NCBI GenBank assembly: GCA_002729695.1
Contig: PBYQ01000036.1
Coordinates: 62,001 to 126,000 of the forward strand
DNA length: 64,000 bases
Direction of reading: 5' to 3'
Origin: Citromicrobium sp.
GTDB lineage: Bacteria > Pseudomonadota > Alphaproteobacteria > Sphingomonadales > Sphingomonadaceae
Shown here: in pieces, positions 44,519 to 53,949 of the stretch
Numbering within the stretch: position 1 is the stretch's first letter
How the letters are laid out: every line of letters starts with the position of its first letter
The notes under the pieces: model-generated
What the model was told of the DNA's origin: nothing
Seen by the model: only the letters and a program-made list of their open reading frames with translations
The model's database searches: none
Program-made: the position numbers and the translations under genes

Positions 44519-46363
44519 TCAGAGCGGCTGCGTATGCCGTTCCAGCCAGTCCGCCGCGCGATCGTCACCCAAATCGGCAACCCGCTGCCCGAGGATTTCG
44601 CGGCAGCACGCGTGATAGTGGTCGACCCAGTCGCGTTCCTCGGGGGTCAGCAGGTCGATGTCGATCAGCGTGCGGTCGATCGGCACCCAGGTAAGGTTCT
44701 CGAACCCGAGCCAAGTGCCTTCGTCGGCGCCGTCGATCTGCCGTTCCTCGATCAGGATCAGGTTCTCGATCCGGATGCCGTACTCGCCCGCCTTGTAATA
44801 TCCCGGCTCGTTCGAACAGATCATCCCGGCGAGGAGCGGCTCCATCGTGCCGCCCTGAGATCCGGTGGTCTTGCCGATGCGCTGTGGCCCTTCGTGAACG
44901 CCCAGCGCGCTGCCGACGCCGTGGCCCGTGCCGTGCGCGTAGTCGCAGCCTGCTTCCCACAGGTGCATGCGGGCCAGCGTGTCGAGCTGGCCGCCGGTGG
45001 TCCCTTCGGGGAAGATCGCGCGGGCGATGGAGATGTGACCCTTGAGCACGCGGGTGAAGCGGTCCTTCATCTCCGCCGTGGGCTCTGCCTTGCCGTCGGC
45101 GCTACCGACCCACACGGTGCGGGTGATGTCGGTCGTGCCCGCGCCGCCGTCGCCGATATACTGGCCGCCCGAGTCGCACAGGAAGATGCTGCCCGGCGGG
45201 ATGGTGATGTTGCTGTATTCGTCGACCTTGTAGTGCGGCAGCGCGGCATGGCCTGCGGCGGCCGAAATGGGGTCGAACGAGGTATCCTTCAGCCCGCCAT
45301 CGACCGAACGGAATTCGAGCAGCTTGGCCGCTGCGGTCAACTCGTCGATTTTGCCCGAGGGAGCCTCGGCCTCGATCCACGCGAGGAAGCGGGAGACTGC
45401 CGCGCCGTCGCGCGCCTGCGAATCGCGGTGGCCGGCCACTTCGGCTTCGTTCTTGATTGCGCGCGGCAGAATCGTGGGATCGCGCGTTTCGACCACCTTC
45501 GCGCCGCCGTCTTCCAGCGCCTGCGCAATCGCGGCGACGCCGTATTCGGGGTCGAGCGCGATCCGCTTGCCCTCGAAGCCGCCCAGCGCGCTTTCGAACT
45601 CGCTGCGGGGACGGATGGTGACCGCGTTGCCCAGATGCTGCTTCATCTCGGGCGAGACCTTGTTTTCGTCGATGAACAGCTGCGCGGTGCCGTCCTGGCC
45701 GACCAGCGCGAAGGCCATCGTGACGGGCGTGTGGGCAATGTCGCCGCCGCGGATGTTGAACGCCCAGCCGACCGAATCGAGCGCGCTCAGCACCACGCCG
45801 TCGAGCTTTTCCTTGGTCAGCCAGTCGGCGATCGCCGCGCGCTTTTCCTGCGCGTTGCGGCCCGCGTGCCCGTCTTCATGGATGCGCGCGGGCGCATCGC
45901 TCTGCGCGGGCCGGTCCTGCCACACGGCGTCGATCGGATTGCCGTCGACCGCGACCAGCTTCGCGCCGACCTTCTCCAGCGCGGCCGTGGTCGAGCGGAC
46001 CCAGCCGGGGGTCGCGAGCCATGCGTCGTAGCCGATGGTCGCGCCTTCGCCGACATTGTCGGCCAGCCAGTTGGCCGGATTGTCCTTGGGCACGCCGCGA
46101 TATTCGAACAGGCGTTCCTCCACCTGCTCGCGCACCTGCACGGTGTAGCGTCCATCGACGAAGATCGCCGCCTTGTTGCGCAGCACCACCGCGCTGCCCG
46201 CGGAGCCGCCGAAGCCGGTCAGCCATGCCAGCCGCTGCGCATCCTCGCCGACATATTCGCTCATATGCGCATCGGCGATGGGGACGACGAAACCGTCGAG
46301 ACCACGGCGTTTCAATTCTTCGCGCAAGGCGGAAAGGCGGGCTTCGTGGGTCTGCATCAGCAT
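44519..46363 (-). CDS. pepP: Xaa-Pro aminopeptidase (M24B)
   Basis: A 614-residue cytoplasmic metallopeptidase that removes N-terminal residues preceding proline. It has a duplicated creatinase-type N-terminal part and a C-terminal pita-bread domain with metal ligands in LCDSGGQYIGDGGAGTTDITRT (two Asp), HGTGHGVGSALGVHEGPQ (His), and NEPGYY (Glu). Length matches the large aminopeptidase P form. It lies downstream of an exported protein gene and upstream of the VOC gene on the same strand, with gaps of about 72 bases on both sides. Confidence 0.93.
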   Translation of the reverse strand: MLMQTHEARLSALREELKRRGLDGFVVPIADAHMSEYVGEDAQRLAWLTGFGGSAGSAVVLRNKAAIFVDGRYTVQVREQVEERLFEYRGVPKDNPANWLADNVGEGATIGYDAWLATPGWVRSTTAALEKVGAKLVAVDGNPIDAVWQDRPAQSDAPARIHEDGHAGRNAQEKRAAIADWLTKEKLDGVVLSALDSVGWAFNIRGGDIAHTPVTMAFALVGQDGTAQLFIDENKVSPEMKQHLGNAVTIRPRSEFESALGGFEGKRIALDPEYGVAAIAQALEDGGAKVVETRDPTILPRAIKNEAEVAGHRDSQARDGAAVSRFLAWIEAEAPSGKIDELTAAAKLLEFRSVDGGLKDTSFDPISAAAGHAALPHYKVDEYSNITIPPGSIFLCDSGGQYIGDGGAGTTDITRTVWVGSADGKAEPTAEMKDRFTRVLKGHISIARAIFPEGTTGGQLDTLARMHLWEAGCDYAHGTGHGVGSALGVHEGPQRIGKTTGSQGGTMEPLLAGMICSNEPGYYKAGEYGIRIENLILIEERQIDGADEGTWLGFENLTWVPIDRTLIDIDLLTPEERDWVDHYHACCREILGQRVADLGDDRAADWLERHTQPL

Positions 46364-46435
46364 GGGGGCTCTCTCTGTCAGCGTAAGATCGTGGGCCCGA
46401 TATAGACCTTCGACCGCTTCCTCGCCACCCGGGCG

Positions 46436-47623
46436 CTATCGGTCGGTCGAGGCTGCGACCCAGACCAGCCCGGCATAGTCTGGTACCCGCCCGAAGATAT
46501 CCTCCATCGGCTCCATCACCACCGTCTCGCGCGCGGCCCGGCAGGCCGCGATATCGCCCGCGTCGCTGCCGGTCGAAACCCAGATACGGCAGCGGGCGAC
46601 CTTGCCCTGTGGATCGGGGCTCAGGCCGATCCGCAGAGGGCTCGCCTCGCGACCATCGGGAAACACCCCGGCATTGGTGAGCGCGGTAACGAAACGCCGC
46701 TCGGTCGCATCGCCCATCGTGGTGGTGCGGCGATAATCGGGGTCGGGCGCGTAGGCGACGGTCGCGTCGCCCTCTGCGCCGACATAAAGCGGGATGCCGC
46801 GATGATTGCTCGCCGAAGCATCCGCCCACACCGGCTTGAGAACCGACCTGGCGTAGCCGCAGGCCGCATCGTCCTCGGCGCGCACTCCCGAACGCTCGAT
46901 CACGCGACAGTCGAGGCCTGAGCCCTTGTCGAACAGCACGATCGCGGTCATCGGCGGCGCGTCGCCCGCTGCATTCTTCGGCAAGCCGGCGTGCGGGGCA
47001 TGCTGCCACTGGGGCGCGCTGTAGAACGAGCCCATCCACGATGGGGAAGGCGGAAAGGAATAGAGCGAATCCACCCGCGGCGCCATCGTCGGCACCGGCG
47101 TCGGGTCGCGTTCACCGGTGAACAGCGGGTGCGCTTGGGACACGTCCGCCGCATCGAAGCGACGCGGCGAAAACGTCACGATGTAGCCCCCGGCGATCCG
47201 CTTCCCCTCCGGATCGAGAGCGGGGAGGAATTTCTGCGACGCGAGATCGCTGCACACCGCCGCAACATCGACCGGCAGTTCCATAGTGTCGGTCGCCCGG
47301 CATCCGGAAACTGCGCCGCCGGCATCGATGTCGAGCACCAGTTTGGCAAAGCCGAGCGCTTGCGGCCGGGCGATGTGCGCCTGTGCCAGCGCGGAATCTT
47401 CGCCGAACCACTCGAACGGCTTGGCCAGCGGCTGCGGCAGGCGCATCGGCGGGTTCGCCTGATCGGGGGTTTGCCCATAGCCGCTGACCGTGATCGCGAC
47501 ATCGACCGGTTTTCCGCGATAGGTCGCCCGCGGTGCTGACGGCTCCGATCCATGCGCAAGCGATGGCAGTGCGATGGCGATCGCGCCAAACAGTGCGAGC
47601 CACGATGAACGACCAGCAGACAT
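46436..47623 (-). CDS. exported protein with TonB-C-like repeats, function unknown
   Basis: A 395-residue secreted protein. The signal peptide is about residues 1-27 (ending LAHGS). Two similar halves each contain Cys-bearing strands of the kind seen in TonB C-terminal-like domains (GCRATDTMELPVDVAAVCSDLASQKFLPALD; CRVIERSGVRAEDDAACGYARSVLKPVW; CRIWVSTGSDAGDIAACRAA in parts), separated by a Pro/Ser-rich linker with Tyr and Trp. Each unit has a Cys pair that could form a disulfide. A role in envelope interactions is only inferred. GGAGGG precedes the ATG at 47623. It is divergent from the oligopeptidase gene. Confidence 0.72.
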   Translation of the reverse strand: MSAGRSSWLALFGAIAIALPSLAHGSEPSAPRATYRGKPVDVAITVSGYGQTPDQANPPMRLPQPLAKPFEWFGEDSALAQAHIARPQALGFAKLVLDIDAGGAVSGCRATDTMELPVDVAAVCSDLASQKFLPALDPEGKRIAGGYIVTFSPRRFDAADVSQAHPLFTGERDPTPVPTMAPRVDSLYSFPPSPSWMGSFYSAPQWQHAPHAGLPKNAAGDAPPMTAIVLFDKGSGLDCRVIERSGVRAEDDAACGYARSVLKPVWADASASNHRGIPLYVGAEGDATVAYAPDPDYRRTTTMGDATERRFVTALTNAGVFPDGREASPLRIGLSPDPQGKVARCRIWVSTGSDAGDIAACRAARETVVMEPMEDIFGRVPDYAGLVWVAASTDR

Positions 47624-47751
47624 GCGATGGACCCTCCGATGCAGCTGCTTATGCGGCGCGCCCCACGTGCTGCCAAGCAAGTTCTTGCAAGCCCGTGTGG
47701 CGCCACCTAGCACCGGCCACGAACCTTCGTTCGTGCAGGGGAATTGCCATC

Positions 47752-49938
47752 ATGCGCCGTGTCCTTCTCAGCAGCCTTTCGATTGCCACCTGCCTCGCGT
47801 TCGCCCCGGCGGCGACGCTGGCCCAAACGTCTTCCGAGGAATCTTCCAGCGTGACCGACGCCAAACCCACCTCCCCGCCCGTCGCCGAACAGCGCGAGCA
47901 CACCTACACGCACCACGGGATCACGCTTTCCGATCCCTATCACTGGCTGAAAGACCAGTCCTATCCGGTGGTCGATGACGAGGACGTGCTCGACTACGTC
48001 AAGGCGGAGAACGCCTGGTTCGAAGCGCAGATGGCACCGCATCAGGCGCTGGTCGACACGCTGTACGAAGAGATGAAAGCGCGGCTGAAGGAAGACGATT
48101 CCACCGTTCCGCAAAAGGATGGCGACTGGCTCTACTGGTCCGAATTCGAGCAGGGCAAGGAATACCGCGTGCACTATCGCAAGCCTGTTGCGGGCGGCGA
48201 TCCGCAGCTGCTGCTCGACGAGAACAAGTTGGCCGAGGGCAAGGACTACTTCCGCCTCGGCGCGTTCTCGATCAGCAAGGGCGGGCGCTACCTCGCGTAT
48301 TCGGCCGACGACAACGGTTCCGAACGCTACACCGCGCGGATCAAGGATCTCGAGACGGGCGAATTGCTGCCCGACGAGCTGACCAATCTGCGCGGCGGCC
48401 TCACCTGGGTCGCGAACGACAGTGCGCTGGTCTACGGCCCGTCGACCGAGGAATGGCGCACGCTCGAGGCAAAGCTGCACGTGATCGGCACGCCGGTCGC
48501 CAGCGACGTGACGCTGTACAAGGAAGAGGACGAAAGCTTCGGCGTCGGCACCGGGCTGAGCGCGCAGGAAGACTGGCTGGCCATCGCCACCGGCGACAAC
48601 GAGACGAGCGAGATCCGGCTGGTCAGCGCCGACAACCCGACCGGGGAGCAGATCCTGGTCAAGCCGCGCCAGAAGGGCGTCGAGTACGATGTCGACGTGC
48701 GCGGCGATACCCTGTTCGTCCATACCAACGACGATCACATCAATTTCCGCCTCGCAACCGCGCCGATTGCCAACCCCGGCGAGTGGACCACGCTGATCGA
48801 AGGCTCGGACGATTTCTACCTGACCGATTTCGAGTTGTTCAAGGACTTCTACGTCACCGAAGGGCGGCTTGCCAGCCTCGATCAGATCCAGCTGCGCGCC
48901 TACGACGATGCGACCGACCTGACCCCGATCGCCTTCCCCGAGGAAAGCTTCACCGCAGGCCTTTCCAACAATCCCGAATACGACGTGCAGAAACTGCGCC
49001 TGTCGTACCAGAGCATGGTCACGCCCGGGTCGGTCTATGATTACGACGTGAAGACGGGCGCGCTCGAACTGCTCAAGCAGCAGGAAATCCCGAGCGGTTA
49101 CGACGCGACCCAGTACAAGACCGAGCGGCGGATGATCACCGCGCGCGACGGCACGCAGGTGCCGGTCAGCATCCTGATGCGCAAGGATCGCCCCGCAGGC
49201 CCCGGCCCGCTGCATCTCTATGCCTATGGTGCCTATGGTTACGCGGTACCGCCGGGCTTCTCGACCAGTCGGCTGAGCCTGGTCGATCGCGGGATGGCCT
49301 ACGCGATCGCGCATATTCGCGGCGGAGACGATCTGGGCCGCCGCTGGTACCTGCAGGGCAAGCTGAACGAGCGGACCAACACGTTCGAGGATTTCGTCGA
49401 TGTCGCCAAGGGCCTGATCGACGCGGGCTATACCGAAAAGGGCCAGATCAGCGCCAGCGGCGGCAGCGCCGGGGGCGAACTGATGGGCGTGGTGATCAAC
49501 ACCGATCCCGACCTGTGGGGCGCGGTGGCGGCGCATGTGCCCTTCGTCGACGTGCTCAACACCATGCTCGACAAGGATCTGCCGCTGACCCCGGGCGAAT
49601 GGCCCGAATGGGGCAACCCGATCCTGAGCAAGCAGGCCTTCGCCTACATGCTGAGTTACTCGCCCTACGATCAGGTGGTGGCGCAGGATTACCCGCCGCT
49701 GCTCGTCACCGCGGGCCTCAACGATCCGCGCGTCACCTATTGGGAGCCCGCGAAGTGGGTCGCCAAGCTGCGCGCGACCAAGACCGATAACAACACGCTG
49801 CTGCTCAAGACCAACATGGGCGCAGGGCACGGCGGCAAGTCGGGGCGTTTCGCCTCGCTGTACGAGACGGCGGAGGAATTCGCCTTCATCCTGACCCAGC
49901 TGGGCGTGGTCGAATCGGATGGGGCGGATAACGAATGA
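47752..49938 (+). CDS. S9 family oligopeptidase B-like serine peptidase, exported
   Basis: A 728-residue prolyl-oligopeptidase-fold enzyme. A signal peptide (about residues 1-24, ending TLAQ) sends it to the periplasm, unlike cytoplasmic PtrB. A beta-propeller (about 75-430) limits access to a C-terminal alpha/beta-hydrolase with Ser572 in GGSAGG, Asp658 in LNDPRV and His693 in GAGHGG. Oligopeptidase B cuts short peptides after Lys/Arg. GGGGAA precedes the ATG. The stop overlaps the following HAD gene as ATGA. Confidence 0.93.
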   Translation: MRRVLLSSLSIATCLAFAPAATLAQTSSEESSSVTDAKPTSPPVAEQREHTYTHHGITLSDPYHWLKDQSYPVVDDEDVLDYVKAENAWFEAQMAPHQALVDTLYEEMKARLKEDDSTVPQKDGDWLYWSEFEQGKEYRVHYRKPVAGGDPQLLLDENKLAEGKDYFRLGAFSISKGGRYLAYSADDNGSERYTARIKDLETGELLPDELTNLRGGLTWVANDSALVYGPSTEEWRTLEAKLHVIGTPVASDVTLYKEEDESFGVGTGLSAQEDWLAIATGDNETSEIRLVSADNPTGEQILVKPRQKGVEYDVDVRGDTLFVHTNDDHINFRLATAPIANPGEWTTLIEGSDDFYLTDFELFKDFYVTEGRLASLDQIQLRAYDDATDLTPIAFPEESFTAGLSNNPEYDVQKLRLSYQSMVTPGSVYDYDVKTGALELLKQQEIPSGYDATQYKTERRMITARDGTQVPVSILMRKDRPAGPGPLHLYAYGAYGYAVPPGFSTSRLSLVDRGMAYAIAHIRGGDDLGRRWYLQGKLNERTNTFEDFVDVAKGLIDAGYTEKGQISASGGSAGGELMGVVINTDPDLWGAVAAHVPFVDVLNTMLDKDLPLTPGEWPEWGNPILSKQAFAYMLSYSPYDQVVAQDYPPLLVTAGLNDPRVTYWEPAKWVAKLRATKTDNNTLLLKTNMGAGHGGKSGRFASLYETAEEFAFILTQLGVVESDGADNE

Positions 49939-50564
49939 CCATTCGGAACGTCGTCTTCGATGTCGGCAATGTGATCGTCCGGTGGGAGCCCGAGGCGATC
50001 GTCGAGCTCGCCTTCGGCAAGGACCTGCCGCCGGGCATCACCAGCAAGGACCTGTTCGGTGGCGACATCTTCCGCGCGCTCAATCGCGGGGCGATGAGCC
50101 TCACCGAAACGCAGCGCATGTTCGGCGAGCGTCACGGCTTCGACCGCAAGACCTGCGACCGGCTGGTGTCGTCGCTGTTCGAGAGCCTGCACCTGATCGA
50201 GGAAACGCCGCCGCTGATGCGCCGCCTCAAGGCGAGCGGTTACGGCATCTATGCGATCACCGACAATGTGCACGAGATCGTCGCCTACCTGCGTGGGCGC
50301 TACGACTTCTGGCCGCTGTTCGACGGCGCGTGCGTTTCCGCCGATCACGCCACGCTCAAGCCCGATCCACGCATGTATCGCTGGCTGTGCGAGGAGTATG
50401 ACCTCGTACCGGAGGAATGCGTGTTCTTCGACGACCTGCCAAAGAACGTCGACGGCGCGAAGGCGGTGGGGATGGAAAGTTTCGTCTTCACCACCACCGC
50501 GCAGGCGGAAGCGGACCTGCGCAGCATCGGCGTCGATCCGGACGCCCAGCTGGAGGCGGCGTGA
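49935..50564 (+). CDS. HAD-superfamily hydrolase, YihX-like
   Basis: A 209-residue phosphatase-type HAD protein. Motif I is VVFDVGNVIVRW with nucleophile Asp9 (the DxGNV form seen in the YihX glucose-1-phosphatase group, where the second Asp is replaced), motif II is the AITDN strand, motif III the Lys in LKPDPRMY, and motif IV FFDDLPKNV. A small helical cap follows motif I. The ATG overlaps the oligopeptidase stop, and its own stop overlaps the GTG of the thioesterase gene, so three unrelated activities are made from one coupled message. Confidence 0.92.
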   Translation: MTIRNVVFDVGNVIVRWEPEAIVELAFGKDLPPGITSKDLFGGDIFRALNRGAMSLTETQRMFGERHGFDRKTCDRLVSSLFESLHLIEETPPLMRRLKASGYGIYAITDNVHEIVAYLRGRYDFWPLFDGACVSADHATLKPDPRMYRWLCEEYDLVPEECVFFDDLPKNVDGAKAVGMESFVFTTTAQAEADLRSIGVDPDAQLEAA

Positions 50565-50980
50565 CCGACGAAAGCTGGGCCTTCGAGCGCGACTACACCG
50601 CAAGCCCTGAGCACATCGACGAGCTCGGCCACGTCAACAATGCCGAGTGGGTCCGCTGGATTCAGGATATCGCGGTCTCCCACTGGCACGCGGTCGCGCC
50701 CGACGAACACCGCGACCGCTATATCTGGGTCGTGACCCGGCACGAGATAGACTATCGCGGCAACATCCAGGCAGGCGAGACCGCGCACGGCCGCACACGC
50801 GTGCACGGCGAGCCCAAGGGGGCGCAGTTCGGGCGCGAGGTCCAGTTCGTGAACGCGGAGGGCAAGGTGCTGGTCGCGGCGCTCACCCGCTGGGCGATGC
50901 TCGACCGGCAGACGATGCGCCCGGCGCGGATTACGGCGGAGATCGCCGCGCCGTTCCTCACCTCGTCACCCCGGACTTGA
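50561..50980 (+). CDS. acyl-CoA thioesterase, 4-hydroxybenzoyl-CoA thioesterase-like
   Basis: A 139-residue hot-dog-fold thioesterase. The N-terminal DELGHVNNAEWVRWIQDIA matches the active-site helix of the 4HBT/FatB-like group, with Asp, His and Asn in the DELGHVNN motif, followed by the central VTRHEIDYRGNIQAGET strand. Substrate unknown. Start is GTG at 50561 overlapping the HAD stop (GTGA). The last codons and the TGA stop lie inside a REP-like palindrome, so the C-terminal residues after about AAPFL appear to be set by that inserted element. Confidence 0.9.
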   Translation: MTDESWAFERDYTASPEHIDELGHVNNAEWVRWIQDIAVSHWHAVAPDEHRDRYIWVVTRHEIDYRGNIQAGETAHGRTRVHGEPKGAQFGREVQFVNAEGKVLVAALTRWAMLDRQTMRPARITAEIAAPFLTSSPRT

Positions 50981-50990
50981 TCCGGGGTCC
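50966..50990. repeat. REP-like palindrome at the thioesterase stop
   Basis: ACCCCGGA (50968-50975), loop CTTGA, TCCGGGGT (50981-50988). Eight perfect pairs. The unit resembles interspersed palindromes common in alphaproteobacterial genomes (recalled, not searched). A second related copy lies at 51156-51180. The thioesterase stop TGA (50978-50980) is in the loop. Confidence 0.82.
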
Positions 50991-51029
50991 CGCTACTTTC
51001 GCGATATTCACACCAGCGAATCGAACAGA

Positions 51030-51134
51030 TCACGCCACTCTGAGCGCGAGATCCGCAGCCACGCCGACATACATCGTGCTGAGATAGGGATCGGCCATGA
51101 TGTAGACCCAGCCCGCTGACGTTTTCCGATCCAT
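51030..51134 (-). pseudogene. GIY-YIG nuclease remnant
   Basis: A 34-codon fragment from ATG 51134 to TGA 51030. SAGWVYIMADPYLSTMYVGV is a clear GIY-YIG N-terminus (VYIM and YVGV strands), followed by AADLALRVA, after which the reading frame stops where intact proteins continue for another 50-60 residues with the catalytic Arg/Glu helices. The piece is flanked by two REP-like palindromes at 50966 and 51156. It also contains a GTTTTCC/GGAAAAC inverted repeat (51121-51127 and 51144-51150) at its 5' side. Probably an inactive leftover. Confidence 0.75.
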
Positions 51135-51155
51135 CACAGGATGGGAAAACAGGCG

Positions 51156-51180
51156 TGACCCCGGGTCTGGCCGGGGTGAC
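51156..51180. repeat. REP-like palindrome, second copy
   Basis: ACCCCGG (51158-51164), loop GTCTGG, CCGGGGT (51171-51177), seven pairs, with flanking GTG and GAC like the first copy at 50966. Confidence 0.8.
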
Positions 51181-51244
51181 GGGGGAAGACGGTGTAAGAT
51201 AATACTCGCATTTACATGCTGAGGTTGCGCGCTAACCTTTATGA

Positions 51245-51616
51245 ATGCTCCGTTCGCTTCTAGTTTTGCCTTTAGCATTTTCACTATTCGGCTGTGGGCC
51301 ACCATTGGTTTGGGGCGGCGAAAAAGCGACCAAGGACAGGCTCTTAGGCATCGTTCCAGAGGGCTCAACTGTGAGCGTTCTGGAAGCCGAAGCGATGAGC
51401 CGCAGGTGGCGTGTTTCAAATCGCGATGACCGAACTTTTGAAAAGGGATTGGCACACTACTTCGGTGGTGGCTGCAAGTATCAGGGCGGCGTCACGAGGA
51501 CGGTCATCGTTGCCGAATATGGGGTTCTGACTACTACGGTCGAAACGGTTTGGCTGTTCGATGCAAGTGGTGAGCTTAGTGCTCTTTGTGTCAGGCGGAC
51601 GACGGATGCGCCTTGA
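51245..51616 (+). CDS. lipoprotein of unknown function, low G+C
   Basis: A 123-residue predicted lipoprotein. The signal peptide ends FSLFGCGPPL (lipid-modified Cys17). The mature domain contains a central CKYQGGVTRTVIVAEYGVLTTTVETVWLFD segment and a late Cys (LCVRR), suggesting a small beta-rich fold with a disulfide. No family is recognised. Base composition is unlike the neighbours: the first 120 bases from 51241 contain 61 G or C (51%), whereas adjacent genes are near two-thirds. With the repeats and GIY-YIG remnant just upstream, this points to acquired DNA. Confidence 0.68.
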   Translation: MLRSLLVLPLAFSLFGCGPPLVWGGEKATKDRLLGIVPEGSTVSVLEAEAMSRRWRVSNRDDRTFEKGLAHYFGGGCKYQGGVTRTVIVAEYGVLTTTVETVWLFDASGELSALCVRRTTDAP

Positions 51617-51646
51617 ATAGGCGCGCGACCGTAAAGTGTGTTGAAA

Positions 51647-52630
51647 TCACACCCCCGCGACCATCTCCTCGCTCATCGCCCACAGGCGCTGCGCGCTGCC
51701 TTCGTCGACCGTGTAGGGCTGAACCTTGTTGTAGCGGCTCGGGTTTTCGCTATCCGCCAGCGCCGCGATGTCGCAGTCCTCGCAATATTCGCCGCCGCGA
51801 TCCTTCAATGCTGGCGCAGTTGCGGCCCACAAAGTCGTCGAGGCGCCCTGCGTGACGCTCTTGAACATCTTGGCGGCCTGTTCCGACAGCTCGCCATCCT
51901 CGTTCATCCAGCCCAGCGCGACCATTTCCTCGACATCCAGGTGCCGCTGGAGCGGGGTCGCGATGCCGCCGGGGTGGACCGAGAAAGCGCGCCCGCCGTG
52001 CAGCGCCAAACGCTTGTTCATGCCGACCGCGAACAGCGCATTGGCGGTCTTGGCCTGGCCGTAGGCCTGCCACTTATCGTATTCGCCCGTTTCCCAGTTG
52101 GGATCGTCCCAGCGGATATCGCTGATCTTGTGCCCGGTGGAAGACAGCGCGACCACGCGCACGTCGCTGTCTGGAAGCGCGGCAGTCTTCTCGAGCAGCG
52201 GCATCAGCGCCTGCGCCAGTGCGAAATGGCCGAGGTGGTTGACGCCGAACTGCTGCTCCCATCCCGGCCCCACGCGGGTCAGCGGGCAGGCCATGATTCC
52301 GGCATTGTTGATCAGCAGATCGAGGCGATCATGCTGCGCAGCAAAGTCTGCAGCAAATTTGCGGACCGTGGCAAGATCGGCGAGGTCCATTTGCATGATT
52401 GTGACGTCGCCCGCGACGTCTGCGAGATTGCCCACCGCCTTCGCATGATCGCGTGCAGGCACGATCACTTTCGCGCCCGCACCGGCCAGCCCGCGCACCG
52501 TCTCCACCCCGATACCCGAATAGCCTCCGGTGACGATGGCGACCTTGCCGGTCAGGTCGATGCCGCTGAGCACCTCCTGCGGTTCGGTCGTGCGGCCGAA
52601 GCCCGAATTGGTCGGTTGCTGCGTGCCCAT
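51647..52630 (-). CDS. short-chain dehydrogenase/reductase, retinol-dehydrogenase-like
   Basis: A 327-residue SDR oxidoreductase. It has the NAD(P) motif TGGYSGIG, the NNAGIM strand, the catalytic Ser in VALSSTGH and the active-site YGQAKTAN (Tyr/Lys), followed by the [13 protein letters not shown] segment typical of the WWOX/retinol-dehydrogenase-like group. The substrate is unknown; retinal or retinol is conceivable given the rhodopsin system 8 kb away, but nothing specific supports it. It lies 31 bases downstream of the alanine dehydrogenase gene on the same strand. Confidence 0.9.
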   Translation of the reverse strand: MGTQQPTNSGFGRTTEPQEVLSGIDLTGKVAIVTGGYSGIGVETVRGLAGAGAKVIVPARDHAKAVGNLADVAGDVTIMQMDLADLATVRKFAADFAAQHDRLDLLINNAGIMACPLTRVGPGWEQQFGVNHLGHFALAQALMPLLEKTAALPDSDVRVVALSSTGHKISDIRWDDPNWETGEYDKWQAYGQAKTANALFAVGMNKRLALHGGRAFSVHPGGIATPLQRHLDVEEMVALGWMNEDGELSEQAAKMFKSVTQGASTTLWAATAPALKDRGGEYCEDCDIAALADSENPSRYNKVQPYTVDEGSAQRLWAMSEEMVAGV

Positions 52631-52660
52631 CGTTTCTCTCCCGGTGCGATGTCTGTGTCG

Positions 52661-53776
<1,116 letters not shown>

Positions 53777-53871
53777 GGTTGTGAAAAGCCTTTTGCAGTG
53801 TTGCCGCGCTCGTTAGGTTGCGGCGCGTGAGGGGGCAAGACCGGGCGCGCATTCCGTAAGGTAAGCCGGTA

Positions 53872-53889
53872 TAGTCACGCGACTGTCAC
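53872..53889 (+). promoter_or_regulatory. Pho box upstream of the phosphate-binding lipoprotein
   Basis: TAGTCAC (53872-53878), GCGA, CTGTCAC (53883-53889): two 7-base direct repeats spaced by four bases, matching the PhoB binding pattern CTGTCAT-N4-CTGTCAT. A possible -10 element TCTAGC begins at 53900, ten bases after the second repeat, the expected spacing for PhoB-activated promoters. Start codon is 61 bases downstream. Confidence 0.68.
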
Positions 53890-53949
53890 ACGAGGGTGCT
53901 CTAGCGCGGCGCTTGAATGGCTCACTTCGATCCGAGTGAAAGGCGATAC

